Shown here one piece after another: positions 1-8,756 of a DNA stretch of 64,000 bases. Position 1 is the stretch's first letter; the number at the start of each line of letters is the position of its first letter. Location of the stretch: NCBI GenBank assembly GCA_966211525.1, contig CBIHOZ010000005.1, forward strand, positions 1 through 64,000, written 5' to 3'. Source of the stretch: Ohtaekwangia sp966211525. Its GTDB lineage: Bacteria > Bacteroidota > Bacteroidia > Cytophagales > Cyclobacteriaceae. Both the position numbers and the translations under genes were made by a program. Below the pieces are notes generated by a model. It searched no databases. It worked only from the letters and a program-made list of their open reading frames with translations, and was not told the DNA's origin.

Positions 1-629
1 GTAACATCATATTCTGTCGTGAATGCTGATTTAGGCGATCCTGTATGCCGCGGAGTCCATTGTAACACAACGTTCTGAGGACTTTGAGCTTTAAGTTTTT
101 CATTCTGTCGTGGCAGATTTATTATAGGCGGATCGTTCAGAATCATCCATGCTGTACCACACGCAGTATTTGAAACCTTTATGCCTCTGTTATACTCCAG
201 TACTTCGAAACAAAATTGATATACACCTTCGGGAAGCATACCACGTTGTTCATACTCTCTGCGACTTATACCCTGAAAGTTGAGATTGCTGGCATTGAAA
301 TAATCTGTTAGATCAGTACTAACCAATCGCAGCGGAACACCTCCTTGTATACTCATAGGAGCAGGTCGGTACTCCGGCTTTGTCTCAATGGTTATACCTT
401 GTCCTATAATTTTTAACCGAAAGCGTATATCGAGCTGAGGACGGGCTATATCGGCCAGAAAAATATTGAGCACCAGACGCTCTGTTCCAGATTCAACATA
501 GTCAGCAAGGTATAGCGAATACGGAGGTGTTAGTTGCACGGTAGCCTGAACCGGATATACCTGTGCAACGGACAGAATACTGCTTGTTGCTATGAGAAGT
601 AATGAGAGTAAAGATCTAAGCGATTTCAA
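1..629 (-). CDS. TANFOR-like secreted protein, C-terminus outside the window
   Basis: The reading frame enters from the left edge and runs on the minus strand. Its first codon must be the TTG at 629-627: a TGA lies in frame a few codons upstream and no ATG or GTG occurs before the signal peptide is complete. The N-terminus is a clear signal peptide (KSLRSLLSLLLIATSS) with a cut near SVAQ. The mature part starts VYPVQATVQLTPPYSLYLAD and continues into beta-rich sequence with a fibronectin-like stretch (SPQNVVLQWTPRHTGS). From memory, this opening is typical of the Bacteroidota TANFOR family of large surface proteins; I could not check it by search. It lies 47 bases after the barrel gene on the same strand and is probably co-transcribed with it. 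Confidence 0.6.
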   Translation of the reverse strand, partial: MKSLRSLLSLLLIATSSILSVAQVYPVQATVQLTPPYSLYLADYVESGTERLVLNIFLADIARPQLDIRFRLKIIGQGITIETKPEYRPAPMSIQGGVPLRLVSTDLTDYFNASNLNFQGISRREYEQRGMLPEGVYQFCFEVLEYNRGIKVSNTACGTAWMILNDPPIINLPRQNEKLKAQSPQNVVLQWTPRHTGSPKSAFTTEYDV

Positions 630-676
630 AGTTCCTGCTATATATGTTCAACGTTCATTTCCGGTCTCTATAAATA

Positions 677-2392
677 TCAGAATCCAAAAGAGTAGCTATA
701 CCCTAACGTCCCCGTAAATTCAGTGAAAGCCTGGGCTGCACCTTCTTTATTCGTATCTCTGTTTACAACTACAAGACCTAAATTCAGATTATGTTTTTTC
801 TGCACTGTATAACTTCCATTCAGTCGCCCGTTAATGACCGTATTTATTCTTTCAAAATCTGAGTAAGTGCTATTATAGGAAGATGACAAAGTTGTTCGCA
901 GTTTCTTTTCAAAAAAAGATTTACTAATTGCTAACGTAGGTCCCAGCGTACGCGAACTGTTTCCGGCTCCACGATTGAAGCTAGCATTGAAAGATGCAGA
1001 GACCATCATGTTTTTCGGAACTATATTTAGCGCATAAGCCGTATTCATATTATAGAATTGCGTTCCCGAATTTTGATTGACTTCACCATGCTTATCAGCA
1101 GCATCCTGAAACGTTAGATTGCAGTTTAGCGATTGCTTCTTATTCTCATTCTTGCCAAACATATACATGGCTGTAAGTGTAGCATTTTGAGATATCTGCG
1201 TGAAGTTCAGTGTATCTAAATTGTCGTACGGCGTAAGCTGGTTTACATCAACAAACTGTGAGCGAATATTTGTGTAGGTCTGAAAGTTGGAATAGGAAGC
1301 GCCGAAGTTCAATTTCTGTGAAGGTGTATATGCTATATTTAAGGATCCTACCATTCTTCTCATGGTACTGATTTTACTTCGATCAAGGTTATCGCGTTGT
1401 GTACCCGCGCTTACTGCGACATTCATTTTACCCTGAAGGATTGCAACAGCACCATTGGCAGTGATATTCTCCAGATCGTTATTGAAGTAGTAAGCCCCTA
1501 ATGTTCTATACTGCGGATCGATTCGTTCGTAAGCTATACCAACCACGTAGCCATCCTGTTGATAATTCAAAGATGTCTTAAAGGCTTTGTAATATGATGA
1601 TGAAAGACGGGGTGCATATAAAAATTTCGCTTTCGCCAGGGGATGATCGTGATCAACTTTATCGGCACGGGTATCCCTTGATAGCGCACTTGCTGCCAAT
1701 TCGGCTTTGAGCATGAGTCGTTCAAACAAAGCTTTGCCCGCGCTGATACTCATTACCAGGTTTTCTTCCGGAAGTATACCACCCTCTTCCGGAACATAGC
1801 TTATAGAGTTGATATCATCTTCCGCATGAAAAGTTATGATATCGACAAAGTTATTACCATCGCCATAACTAGCCTTAAAGCCATATCCCACCCTTTTGAA
1901 TGACGGTGTACTGGCGTTCTCGTTCGTACTATCTGGCTCAACGGCTTTTAAAAAGCGCCCGTATAGTGCACTGAACTTAAATTTACCTTCCGGAGCCAGA
2001 TCAACGCCTCCTCCTAAAAAGATATGACCATTTACCGTATAAGGGGAAAATGTCATACTGGTATACCCTGCATGAGCCGTAATCCATTTATAGGTCGGAT
2101 GAAGACTATATTGATTAAAAGGCTGCTGAAAAGAAGTGTTGCTATTGGAGAGAGAAAAGCTTAAAGGACAACTCCAGCCATAGAGTGAAAAATTAATGTT
2201 CCCGGAAGCATAGTATGTATAAGGATCTCTTCGGGATTCTATACCACTGACAGCATAACCTATCTGATTAAGTGAAACACCTCCAGATACAGACAAAGGC
2301 TTTTCTTTCCCAATCGCGTCAAGATTTTGAGCATACACGACTGAACCAAGAATACCGTAAAATACAACGAAGAGTAAAGATTTCACCAACAA
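677..2392 (-). CDS. Outer-membrane beta-barrel protein, unrecognised family
   Basis: 571 residues. The N-terminus is a signal peptide (MLVKSLLFVVFYGILGSVVYAQ). The rest alternates aromatic, polar and glycine residues as in transmembrane beta strands, and the protein ends in a terminal strand with a final aromatic (GYSYSFGF), the usual outer-membrane insertion signal. No enzymatic motif is visible. It sits between a SprB-repeat adhesin upstream and a TANFOR-like protein downstream. A role as a surface anchor or export partner for those proteins is inference. It is longer than the PorP/SprF-type barrels usually paired with SprB-like adhesins, so it should not be assigned to that family without a search. 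Confidence 0.65.
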   Translation of the reverse strand: MLVKSLLFVVFYGILGSVVYAQNLDAIGKEKPLSVSGGVSLNQIGYAVSGIESRRDPYTYYASGNINFSLYGWSCPLSFSLSNSNTSFQQPFNQYSLHPTYKWITAHAGYTSMTFSPYTVNGHIFLGGGVDLAPEGKFKFSALYGRFLKAVEPDSTNENASTPSFKRVGYGFKASYGDGNNFVDIITFHAEDDINSISYVPEEGGILPEENLVMSISAGKALFERLMLKAELAASALSRDTRADKVDHDHPLAKAKFLYAPRLSSSYYKAFKTSLNYQQDGYVVGIAYERIDPQYRTLGAYYFNNDLENITANGAVAILQGKMNVAVSAGTQRDNLDRSKISTMRRMVGSLNIAYTPSQKLNFGASYSNFQTYTNIRSQFVDVNQLTPYDNLDTLNFTQISQNATLTAMYMFGKNENKKQSLNCNLTFQDAADKHGEVNQNSGTQFYNMNTAYALNIVPKNMMVSASFNASFNRGAGNSSRTLGPTLAISKSFFEKKLRTTLSSSYNSTYSDFERINTVINGRLNGSYTVQKKHNLNLGLVVVNRDTNKEGAAQAFTEFTGTLGYSYSFGF

Positions 2393-2589
2393 GTCAGGCT
2401 AGGTAAATAAATATACTAATACAACTTCTCCGGCAAAATAACTATATATACACAAAACATTACCAAGAATTTACCATAATATACTACATACTATCGTGAC
2501 GTCAATTACTAGACTTTTACCGCTATTTGGGCAAGTATTCCACACATAAACTCATAATAGCATAGTACTTTCTTCCAAAACATTACATA
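2393..2589. other. AT-rich spacer upstream of the barrel gene
   Basis: 197 bases between two minus-strand genes. No open frame and no convincing hairpin terminator was seen. It probably carries the promoter of the barrel gene, but I found no clear TAnnTTTG element. Confidence 0.3.
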
Positions 2590-5500
2590 TCATCTTACTA
2601 TAATCCTTTTATAGAACACGTCACTATCAACTTCAAGGATAAGGAAGTATACTCCTGATGGAATATGCTGTAACGCTGTCTGCAACGTAAAGCGTGATAC
2701 GTCCGTAAGGGGCTCCATAAAAACCTTATTACCCGACACGCTCATCAATCGCAAGCGGCCGTTGACGTTGTCTGCAAAATCTATGGCAATGGTGAACACA
2801 CCTTCATTTGGGTTGGGGTAAACTTCAAAACGGTCTACAATACCTGAACTCTGGCGACCTCCTTCCGATGGAAGCGCATCCAGGATCGCAATCGTCTTGG
2901 TATAATTATCCAGACATTCACCCAGATGTGTATTAAGCATGACCGCATAATCACCCGCACGCTCAAAGATAACCTCTGCATACACTGCATCCTGCGAGAG
3001 TACTTTTACACCCACTGGAAATGACCAGTCAATAGCTTCCGGAATTGGCCAGCTTACATCGATCAATACAACAGTATCGCCCGCATGAGCCTCCGCTGCC
3101 ATCAGAAAATCCGCTCTCAGCAAGTCATTCGAGGTAGCCAGTATGAAACTGTCTTCTGCCTCACAACCTTTCGCATTGATAACTTTCAGGGTATACCGTG
3201 CAGGGACTGTCAATATAACTTCACGTTCCGAACTGGTATAACCAGCATCCGAGGTCCACAAATATGTAGCATTCTCCTCTTGGGCTGTTATCATTAATTT
3301 CTGTCCTACGCAGATCGTACGGTCACCTCCTGCATCAACTTCAAAAACTGGAGCATCCTCCAGCACTATATCCTGCGACAATGTACAGTTCTTTGTATCC
3401 TTTATAATAATCGAATAAGTACCGGCTTTAATATCATTCAGTGTGCTTGTTGTATTTCCGGTTGACCATTCATAAGTATACCCCCCAGCGTTGCCACCCG
3501 AGGCTACTACGGCTATACTTCCATCGCTGTTGCCCGCACACAGAGGCTGGATAGCATTATACGACAATGACAATGCCGATGGAAAATCAACATAGAATAC
3601 TTCTTTACCTCTGCAGCCTTTGGCATCCAGTACCTCTACCCAATGTTCACCGCCTGTCACATTATTGATACTCGTTGATGTCTCCTGCGTATCCCATACA
3701 ATACTATAGGGAGCAAGGCCTTCACTGATCGATATACCGATGGCACCATCGTTACTCTCAAAACATGTCAGACCCTGCAATAATTGTTGTCCTATCTTCG
3801 GACCATCCGAATCGTTAATGATAACAGCTATATTGGTATTACATCCGTTACCATCCTTTACTATAGCTCTATAGTCTCCACTGGCCAGGCTAGCGGCAAC
3901 TGTCGTTGTGTTAATCTCTGTATTCCCGCCATCAAGCCAGCTATACGCATAATTACTTACGCCTCCACTGGCTTGAATCTCTGCACTACCATTGGAAGCA
4001 CCACACGAAGTATCTGTCTTCCTCACAAGCGACAATACAAGGGCCGTGGGTTCGGTTAAGGTATAATTCAACGGTGGCGCAGCACAACCATTACCATCAC
4101 GACTATGATATATATATGGCTTTGACGTGAGACCATCAAACAACGATTCATCTTGCCACGTACTACCATCCAGAGAATATTCATATTGACCAACTCCTCC
4201 GCTGGCCAGACCCGATATCTCTCCGTCTGAACCCGCATGACAGGATATATTTTTAAAACTTGCTAATGATAACCCGACTGCTGTTGGTTCGGTAACAACA
4301 ATATTAGCATACGATGCCATGCAGGTATGTGCATCCGTAACATTTACACTATATATACCCGGTGCAAGAGATGACACATCTTCTTGTGTTGATCCCGAAG
4401 ACCATCCATATCTATAAGGCAAGGTACCTCCGGATACTGTCATGTCGATTGTCCCATCTGTCGATCCCTTACACGAAACTCCATATCCACCGTGATCTGC
4501 AACAACAGGCTGAAGCGATAATACTGCTGGCTCCTGCAAATCATAACTGAAACTTTTTGAGCAGCCTTTGGAATCCTTGATCAATACTGTATAAAGACCA
4601 TCCATTAATCCAGCTATATCTTCTGTTACAGATCCCGTTGACCAGCTATAGGTATACGGTGATGTACCTCCGCCAGGAGTCAGGTTCAGAGAACCATCTG
4701 ATTTACCGTTACACGTAATAGCATCTTTTACAACTATACCCCCTGTTATAACAGGGCGAATACCAACATAACTAGTGGTTGTAGACTGACAATCTTTACT
4801 GTCTTTTACATACAACGTATAATTGGCCGATGCTAAATTTTTGAATTCAATACTACCTGTCTCTGCTTTATAATTTGTACCGTCAATCGAATATTCTCGG
4901 GCACCGGTACCACCCGTTGCTGGTGCGAAAGCAATCGAGCCGTCTACAATCTCCGCACAACTCTGCGGGGTAGCTGTTATCGCTGAGAATGTAATGGCAC
5001 CAGGTTGTCCAATAGTAACGGAGGCCGTATTTTTTGTACATCCCTTACTGTCCTGAATACGCACTATAAATGTATTGGCCGACAAATTAGAAAAGGCATT
5101 GCTACTCTGATAGCTTGAACCATCAAGTGAATATCTTAACGCACCTATACCTCCTGCGGCACCCTGTACCTGAAGCGTTCCGGTAGGCACTCCGTTGCAG
5201 GAAAGGTCAGTCGACGTAATGTTGCTATATACAATCTCAGCAGGTGGCGTCAGCACTACAACCGGATGATCGCCCGAGGGACAACCATTACTATCCTTTA
5301 TAGATACCGTGTAACTATCCGGATAAAGATCTGTGATTGACGCATTGCTCTGGTAGGCTTTTGAATACGCAACGCCCGTCAGACTATATTGATACGTTCC
5401 GGCACCTCCGGACGCTTCTATTTTTATTATCCCATCATTCTTGGTGCCGCCTGTACTATTCGGGTGGCAACTTACTCCTGCTCCGTTGCCGTCATAATCC

Positions 5501-6882
5501 GTTGTTACATAAGCATTGGTTACGGTTACCGCTGTAGGATTAGAAAGCGACTCTCCATCGGTAGCGCTACAGCCGTTGGCATCCTTCACCGTAAAAGTAT
5601 AATTACCTGCTCCCAGGCTTCCAAATGCATTACCAGACTGATACGTTGTACCGTCCTTGCTATATTCAAAACCTCCCACGCCTCCGGAAGCTGTTACAGT
5701 GACTATACCGTCCTGCAATCCTATACAACTGATTTGAGAACTTATTGCTGCAGCCGCAGTGACAATAACTTGATTATCGACGGTGACAGGGGTATACACG
5801 GGAGTTCCACAGTTAGATGGTTTAATGCCTCCAAAAAAAGTCTCTACTAACAAAGTATAATTACTAGGAGAAATACCATTTGGAAAGCGTGATGCATTTG
5901 AACCATCCAATACAATAGGAAGCGTAGATGTTTGAAGGGTCTGTCCTATTGCGTTGCTCGAAGCATCGTATAACGTAACTTGTGCAACCTCGCCGGATTT
6001 AAGACCACGGCTTAGAGAAAAAACCGTAATAATACCGTTCTTTCCATTATGACAGCTGGGTTTTGACGATGTTAAACCAACTACACTTACAAGTCCTGGA
6101 GAAAATGTATAAGGCCCACTTACCGACCCTGAGCTTGCCGGAACACAGCCATCTCCTTTTGCCCGGAAATATATGTTCTTAATATAGTTATCACCAATAT
6201 CATCACCACTTACTGTTGTGGTTGCAGTTGATGTATTCTTTATATCAATCCAAGAACCTGTGCCTACACGGTATTGCCATGTATATGTGGAGAAACCACT
6301 TGTAGCAGTTAAGTTAATGACTTCACCAGGACAATAAACATACCCCGAAGAGGATGGACCTGAAGTAGAGACCAGTGATTCAAAATTTACATAACCATGA
6401 TAGTCCATACCACAAATCGAATTTGCAGAAAGTGTATATTCACAATCTGATGAAAAGGTATGTGTTTTCGAAGATGTACAACCGGTTGACGTGGATGAAG
6501 TGCCTACAAGTAAGGCTGACGGTTTTACATAAGTATCGATAAATCCACTACACGTTGTGCCTATTGGGTTTCCACCATAGCAAAGAAATTCTGGATCTGG
6601 TCCATGTCGTAGTACTACCTGCACCTGACTGGCAGGAACACTCAATCGATCAACAATTACAGAATAGTTAACTCTAAACTTGTTTGTTTGACAGTAGCCC
6701 GAGTTAAGTGCTCCCCAAAAAAAGAAAAGCGCGGTTATCAAAAGTATCTCCCTGGAGAATAATCGTCCTCTTCCTAAACTCTTAGAAAAAAATAACTCAC
6801 TAACAATGGACGGGTATAACATTCCTTGCAACAGTTTCTGATTTTGAATTACGCTATAATAACCTCCCCCAAAATATGCCAT
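2590..6882 (-). CDS. SprB-repeat surface adhesin with T9SS sorting domain
   Basis: 1430 residues. About ten SprB-type repeats of roughly 75 to 85 residues fill the region from about residue 380 to 1190. Each has a core like SCxGxxDGxIxxxxxGG followed by YxYSxDG or YxYxWSTG and ending in xxxVKDxxGC. A final Ig-like unit (GGDRTICVGQKL) follows, then a type A T9SS C-terminal domain with the diagnostic VYPNPNEGVFTI and a last strand YKRIIVR. Such proteins cross the outer membrane through the type IX system and act as surface adhesins, including in gliding. The hydrophobic segment ILLITALFFFWGALNSGYCQ starts near residue 45, so the annotated start is long; the ATG at 6822 is a plausible alternative. 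The repeats are well diverged from one another. Confidence 0.85.
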   Translation of the reverse strand: MAYFGGGYYSVIQNQKLLQGMLYPSIVSELFFSKSLGRGRLFSREILLITALFFFWGALNSGYCQTNKFRVNYSVIVDRLSVPASQVQVVLRHGPDPEFLCYGGNPIGTTCSGFIDTYVKPSALLVGTSSTSTGCTSSKTHTFSSDCEYTLSANSICGMDYHGYVNFESLVSTSGPSSSGYVYCPGEVINLTATSGFSTYTWQYRVGTGSWIDIKNTSTATTTVSGDDIGDNYIKNIYFRAKGDGCVPASSGSVSGPYTFSPGLVSVVGLTSSKPSCHNGKNGIITVFSLSRGLKSGEVAQVTLYDASSNAIGQTLQTSTLPIVLDGSNASRFPNGISPSNYTLLVETFFGGIKPSNCGTPVYTPVTVDNQVIVTAAAAISSQISCIGLQDGIVTVTASGGVGGFEYSKDGTTYQSGNAFGSLGAGNYTFTVKDANGCSATDGESLSNPTAVTVTNAYVTTDYDGNGAGVSCHPNSTGGTKNDGIIKIEASGGAGTYQYSLTGVAYSKAYQSNASITDLYPDSYTVSIKDSNGCPSGDHPVVVLTPPAEIVYSNITSTDLSCNGVPTGTLQVQGAAGGIGALRYSLDGSSYQSSNAFSNLSANTFIVRIQDSKGCTKNTASVTIGQPGAITFSAITATPQSCAEIVDGSIAFAPATGGTGAREYSIDGTNYKAETGSIEFKNLASANYTLYVKDSKDCQSTTTSYVGIRPVITGGIVVKDAITCNGKSDGSLNLTPGGGTSPYTYSWSTGSVTEDIAGLMDGLYTVLIKDSKGCSKSFSYDLQEPAVLSLQPVVADHGGYGVSCKGSTDGTIDMTVSGGTLPYRYGWSSGSTQEDVSSLAPGIYSVNVTDAHTCMASYANIVVTEPTAVGLSLASFKNISCHAGSDGEISGLASGGVGQYEYSLDGSTWQDESLFDGLTSKPYIYHSRDGNGCAAPPLNYTLTEPTALVLSLVRKTDTSCGASNGSAEIQASGGVSNYAYSWLDGGNTEINTTTVAASLASGDYRAIVKDGNGCNTNIAVIINDSDGPKIGQQLLQGLTCFESNDGAIGISISEGLAPYSIVWDTQETSTSINNVTGGEHWVEVLDAKGCRGKEVFYVDFPSALSLSYNAIQPLCAGNSDGSIAVVASGGNAGGYTYEWSTGNTTSTLNDIKAGTYSIIIKDTKNCTLSQDIVLEDAPVFEVDAGGDRTICVGQKLMITAQEENATYLWTSDAGYTSSEREVILTVPARYTLKVINAKGCEAEDSFILATSNDLLRADFLMAAEAHAGDTVVLIDVSWPIPEAIDWSFPVGVKVLSQDAVYAEVIFERAGDYAVMLNTHLGECLDNYTKTIAILDALPSEGGRQSSGIVDRFEVYPNPNEGVFTIAIDFADNVNGRLRLMSVSGNKVFMEPLTDVSRFTLQTALQHIPSGVYFLILEVDSDVFYKRIIVR

Positions 6883-7169
6883 GGAAAGACAACATTCACT
6901 ACAACCTGTAGTTGTTTATTACACGCGCATTTGACACTTAAAAGCTATATTCAAGCAACGGATATAGCTTTACCGCAAAGAAACCATTACTATATCGCAA
7001 AATATTACATATACGTCTTTTTCAAAACAAGAAATCGCGGCTTAAAAGAGAGCACACAATACTCCACCTCTATAACGTCAAAACTTTAACCAACCAATAC
7101 AACGCAAAAAAACAAGAGGCCGCCTCAAAAGTCTGAGGCGGCCTCTCTTATTCTCAAGATCTAAAAATA
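6883..7169. other. Spacer between the adhesin gene and SusC/SusD locus 1
   Basis: 287 bases between minus-strand genes. The right part holds the terminator of the SusC/SusD operon. The remainder should carry the adhesin promoter, but no clear element was found. A plus-strand frame here has no protein-like features. Confidence 0.3.
7115..7146 (-). terminator. Intrinsic terminator of SusC/SusD locus 1
   Basis: Perfect 13-bp stem: AGAGGCCGCCTCA pairs with TGAGGCGGCCTCT across a 6-base loop. On the minus strand it is followed by a T-rich run (complement of the A tract at 7106-7112). It lies 24 bases past the SusD stop codon. Confidence 0.87.
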
Positions 7170-8747
7170 CTAATTAACATCCCACCAAACTTTCGCGCTG
7201 CCTACATCTTGGCCGCCTGGGATAGTACTTACAGCTGCATTAACGGCATCTGTGTTGGTGCTATACTCATTCGGTACGTAGGTAAGTCTTTTCATTACTC
7301 CTCTTCCTACAGCAGCATTTTCTGTTTGCAGTAAAGGATACAAGATGTTAGCATCTGTTCTTCTCAGCTCAGACCAGGTTTCCCATGATTCCGGGAAAAG
7401 CCCGAGATACTTTTGAACTGCGATCTGCTTTCTCTGTGCGGCTTCAGTACCTGCCCAAGATACAGGAACGTCAACGGGAGGCGTAGTACTAAGGCCGACA
7501 GCTGCATACTCAGCAACCAAAGTCGGTTCAGCTGCAGTCGTGCTTCCAGCGATATAGTTGTCGATAGTAGTGTTATTGGTAACGCCCCACTGTTGCAGCG
7601 ACAAGCGCACGCCTTGCTCGTAGTAAGACTGTGCTGTTCCGCCACCCATACTCCAGCCATTCAGAACACCTTCTGCAAGATTGAAGTAGGTCTCGGATGC
7701 CATCATGATTTCGATCGGCTTTGTGTTAGGATCTCCGAATGTAGTAGTTTGATTGGTGAGACTTAAAAGGTTTGTGTCCCAATCTCGTACCGTTCCGCCA
7801 CCGTTTGGCTGACCTATAAAGTCTCCATTTTTATTGGCCGCAAACCATATTGAAAGCCTTGGATCATCGTATCCTTTCAGGATGCTTTCCAAATCGGCAG
7901 ACATATAGAATCCCCAGTAACGTGCTATATCTACAAAGTTATTATAGGCATCTTTGCTTGTATCGAAATAAGCACTTCCATCATTAGTCTGGATAACACC
8001 GGCAGCTACTGCCGCTTCGGCCTGAGCTTTTGCATTAGAAGCATTTACATCCGATATTCTTAATGCAAGACGTAATCTTAATGAATTCCCGAATCTTCTC
8101 CACTTTTCAATATTACCACCATATACTCTGTCATAGCTTCCAAATATACCTACCGTAGTTTCTGAAGAAGCGCTCAAAGTTTTATTTGCAGCATCAAGCA
8201 GGTTGAAAAAATCCTCATACATAGACTCCTGTGAATCATATGCTACCGATGCTCCACCGATCCCTGCTTTGGAGTATGGTACAGCACCCCAGGAATCGGT
8301 AAATCTATGGAACATAAACACTTTCCATATATCAAGTATAGCTAAAGCTTCCGCATTTCCCTCAGATGCAGTATATGCATTTCTCAGCGAAGGAACAGCA
8401 AGGGTATAAAATCTCAACCATCCACGGCTTCTCCATCCATCGTTGATTCCATTTCTTTCTGTTGCCCAACTCGGAGTACCTGCCGAGAAGTAATGCGAAA
8501 AGAGCATGGAATGCAACATCGTACTCAATCCATAGGTACCATAGTCATCTCCCGGGAGTGCCCATGAAGCATTACCAATTCCTTTATACAGGGCATTGGC
8601 AAATGACGGACCAGCCATGGTCGCATCCAATTGATCTGTTGTAAGCGCATTCGGATTGGTGTTAATCTCATCAAAATCGCTTGTGCAACTCACCGACAAT
8701 ATCAGAATCGTCAGTGCGATATATTTTATACTATATTTTTTCATCAC
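7170..8747 (-). CDS. SusD/RagB-family outer-membrane lipoprotein (locus 1)
   Basis: 525 residues. A lipoprotein signal peptide ends in the lipobox LSVSC with the acylated cysteine at residue 21, followed by acidic residues (TSDFDEINTNPNAL) as in surface-exposed SusD proteins. The SusD-like helical fold is indicated by the N-terminal block, by GSYDRVYGGNIEKWRRFGNS followed by LRLRLALRISDVN, and by the C-terminal FPESWETWSELRRT. This pattern matches the SusD-like group common in Cytophagales and Sphingobacteriales. It caps the SusC pore and captures an oligosaccharide or peptide. It starts 9 bases after the SusC stop. No glycosidase lies beside this pair, so the substrate cannot be inferred. 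Confidence 0.92.
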   Translation of the reverse strand: MMKKYSIKYIALTILILSVSCTSDFDEINTNPNALTTDQLDATMAGPSFANALYKGIGNASWALPGDDYGTYGLSTMLHSMLFSHYFSAGTPSWATERNGINDGWRSRGWLRFYTLAVPSLRNAYTASEGNAEALAILDIWKVFMFHRFTDSWGAVPYSKAGIGGASVAYDSQESMYEDFFNLLDAANKTLSASSETTVGIFGSYDRVYGGNIEKWRRFGNSLRLRLALRISDVNASNAKAQAEAAVAAGVIQTNDGSAYFDTSKDAYNNFVDIARYWGFYMSADLESILKGYDDPRLSIWFAANKNGDFIGQPNGGGTVRDWDTNLLSLTNQTTTFGDPNTKPIEIMMASETYFNLAEGVLNGWSMGGGTAQSYYEQGVRLSLQQWGVTNNTTIDNYIAGSTTAAEPTLVAEYAAVGLSTTPPVDVPVSWAGTEAAQRKQIAVQKYLGLFPESWETWSELRRTDANILYPLLQTENAAVGRGVMKRLTYVPNEYSTNTDAVNAAVSTIPGGQDVGSAKVWWDVN

Positions 8748-8756
8748 TACTTTCTT

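Noticed and set aside
2590..6882. Regularly spaced repeats suggesting a CRISPR-like array
   Set aside because: They are in-frame SprB protein repeats, diverged at the DNA level, with no identical direct repeats or spacers.
6826..7089. 87-codon plus-strand frame overlapping the adhesin start
   Set aside because: It lies opposite the adhesin's first codons, its composition is not protein-like and no start context supports it.
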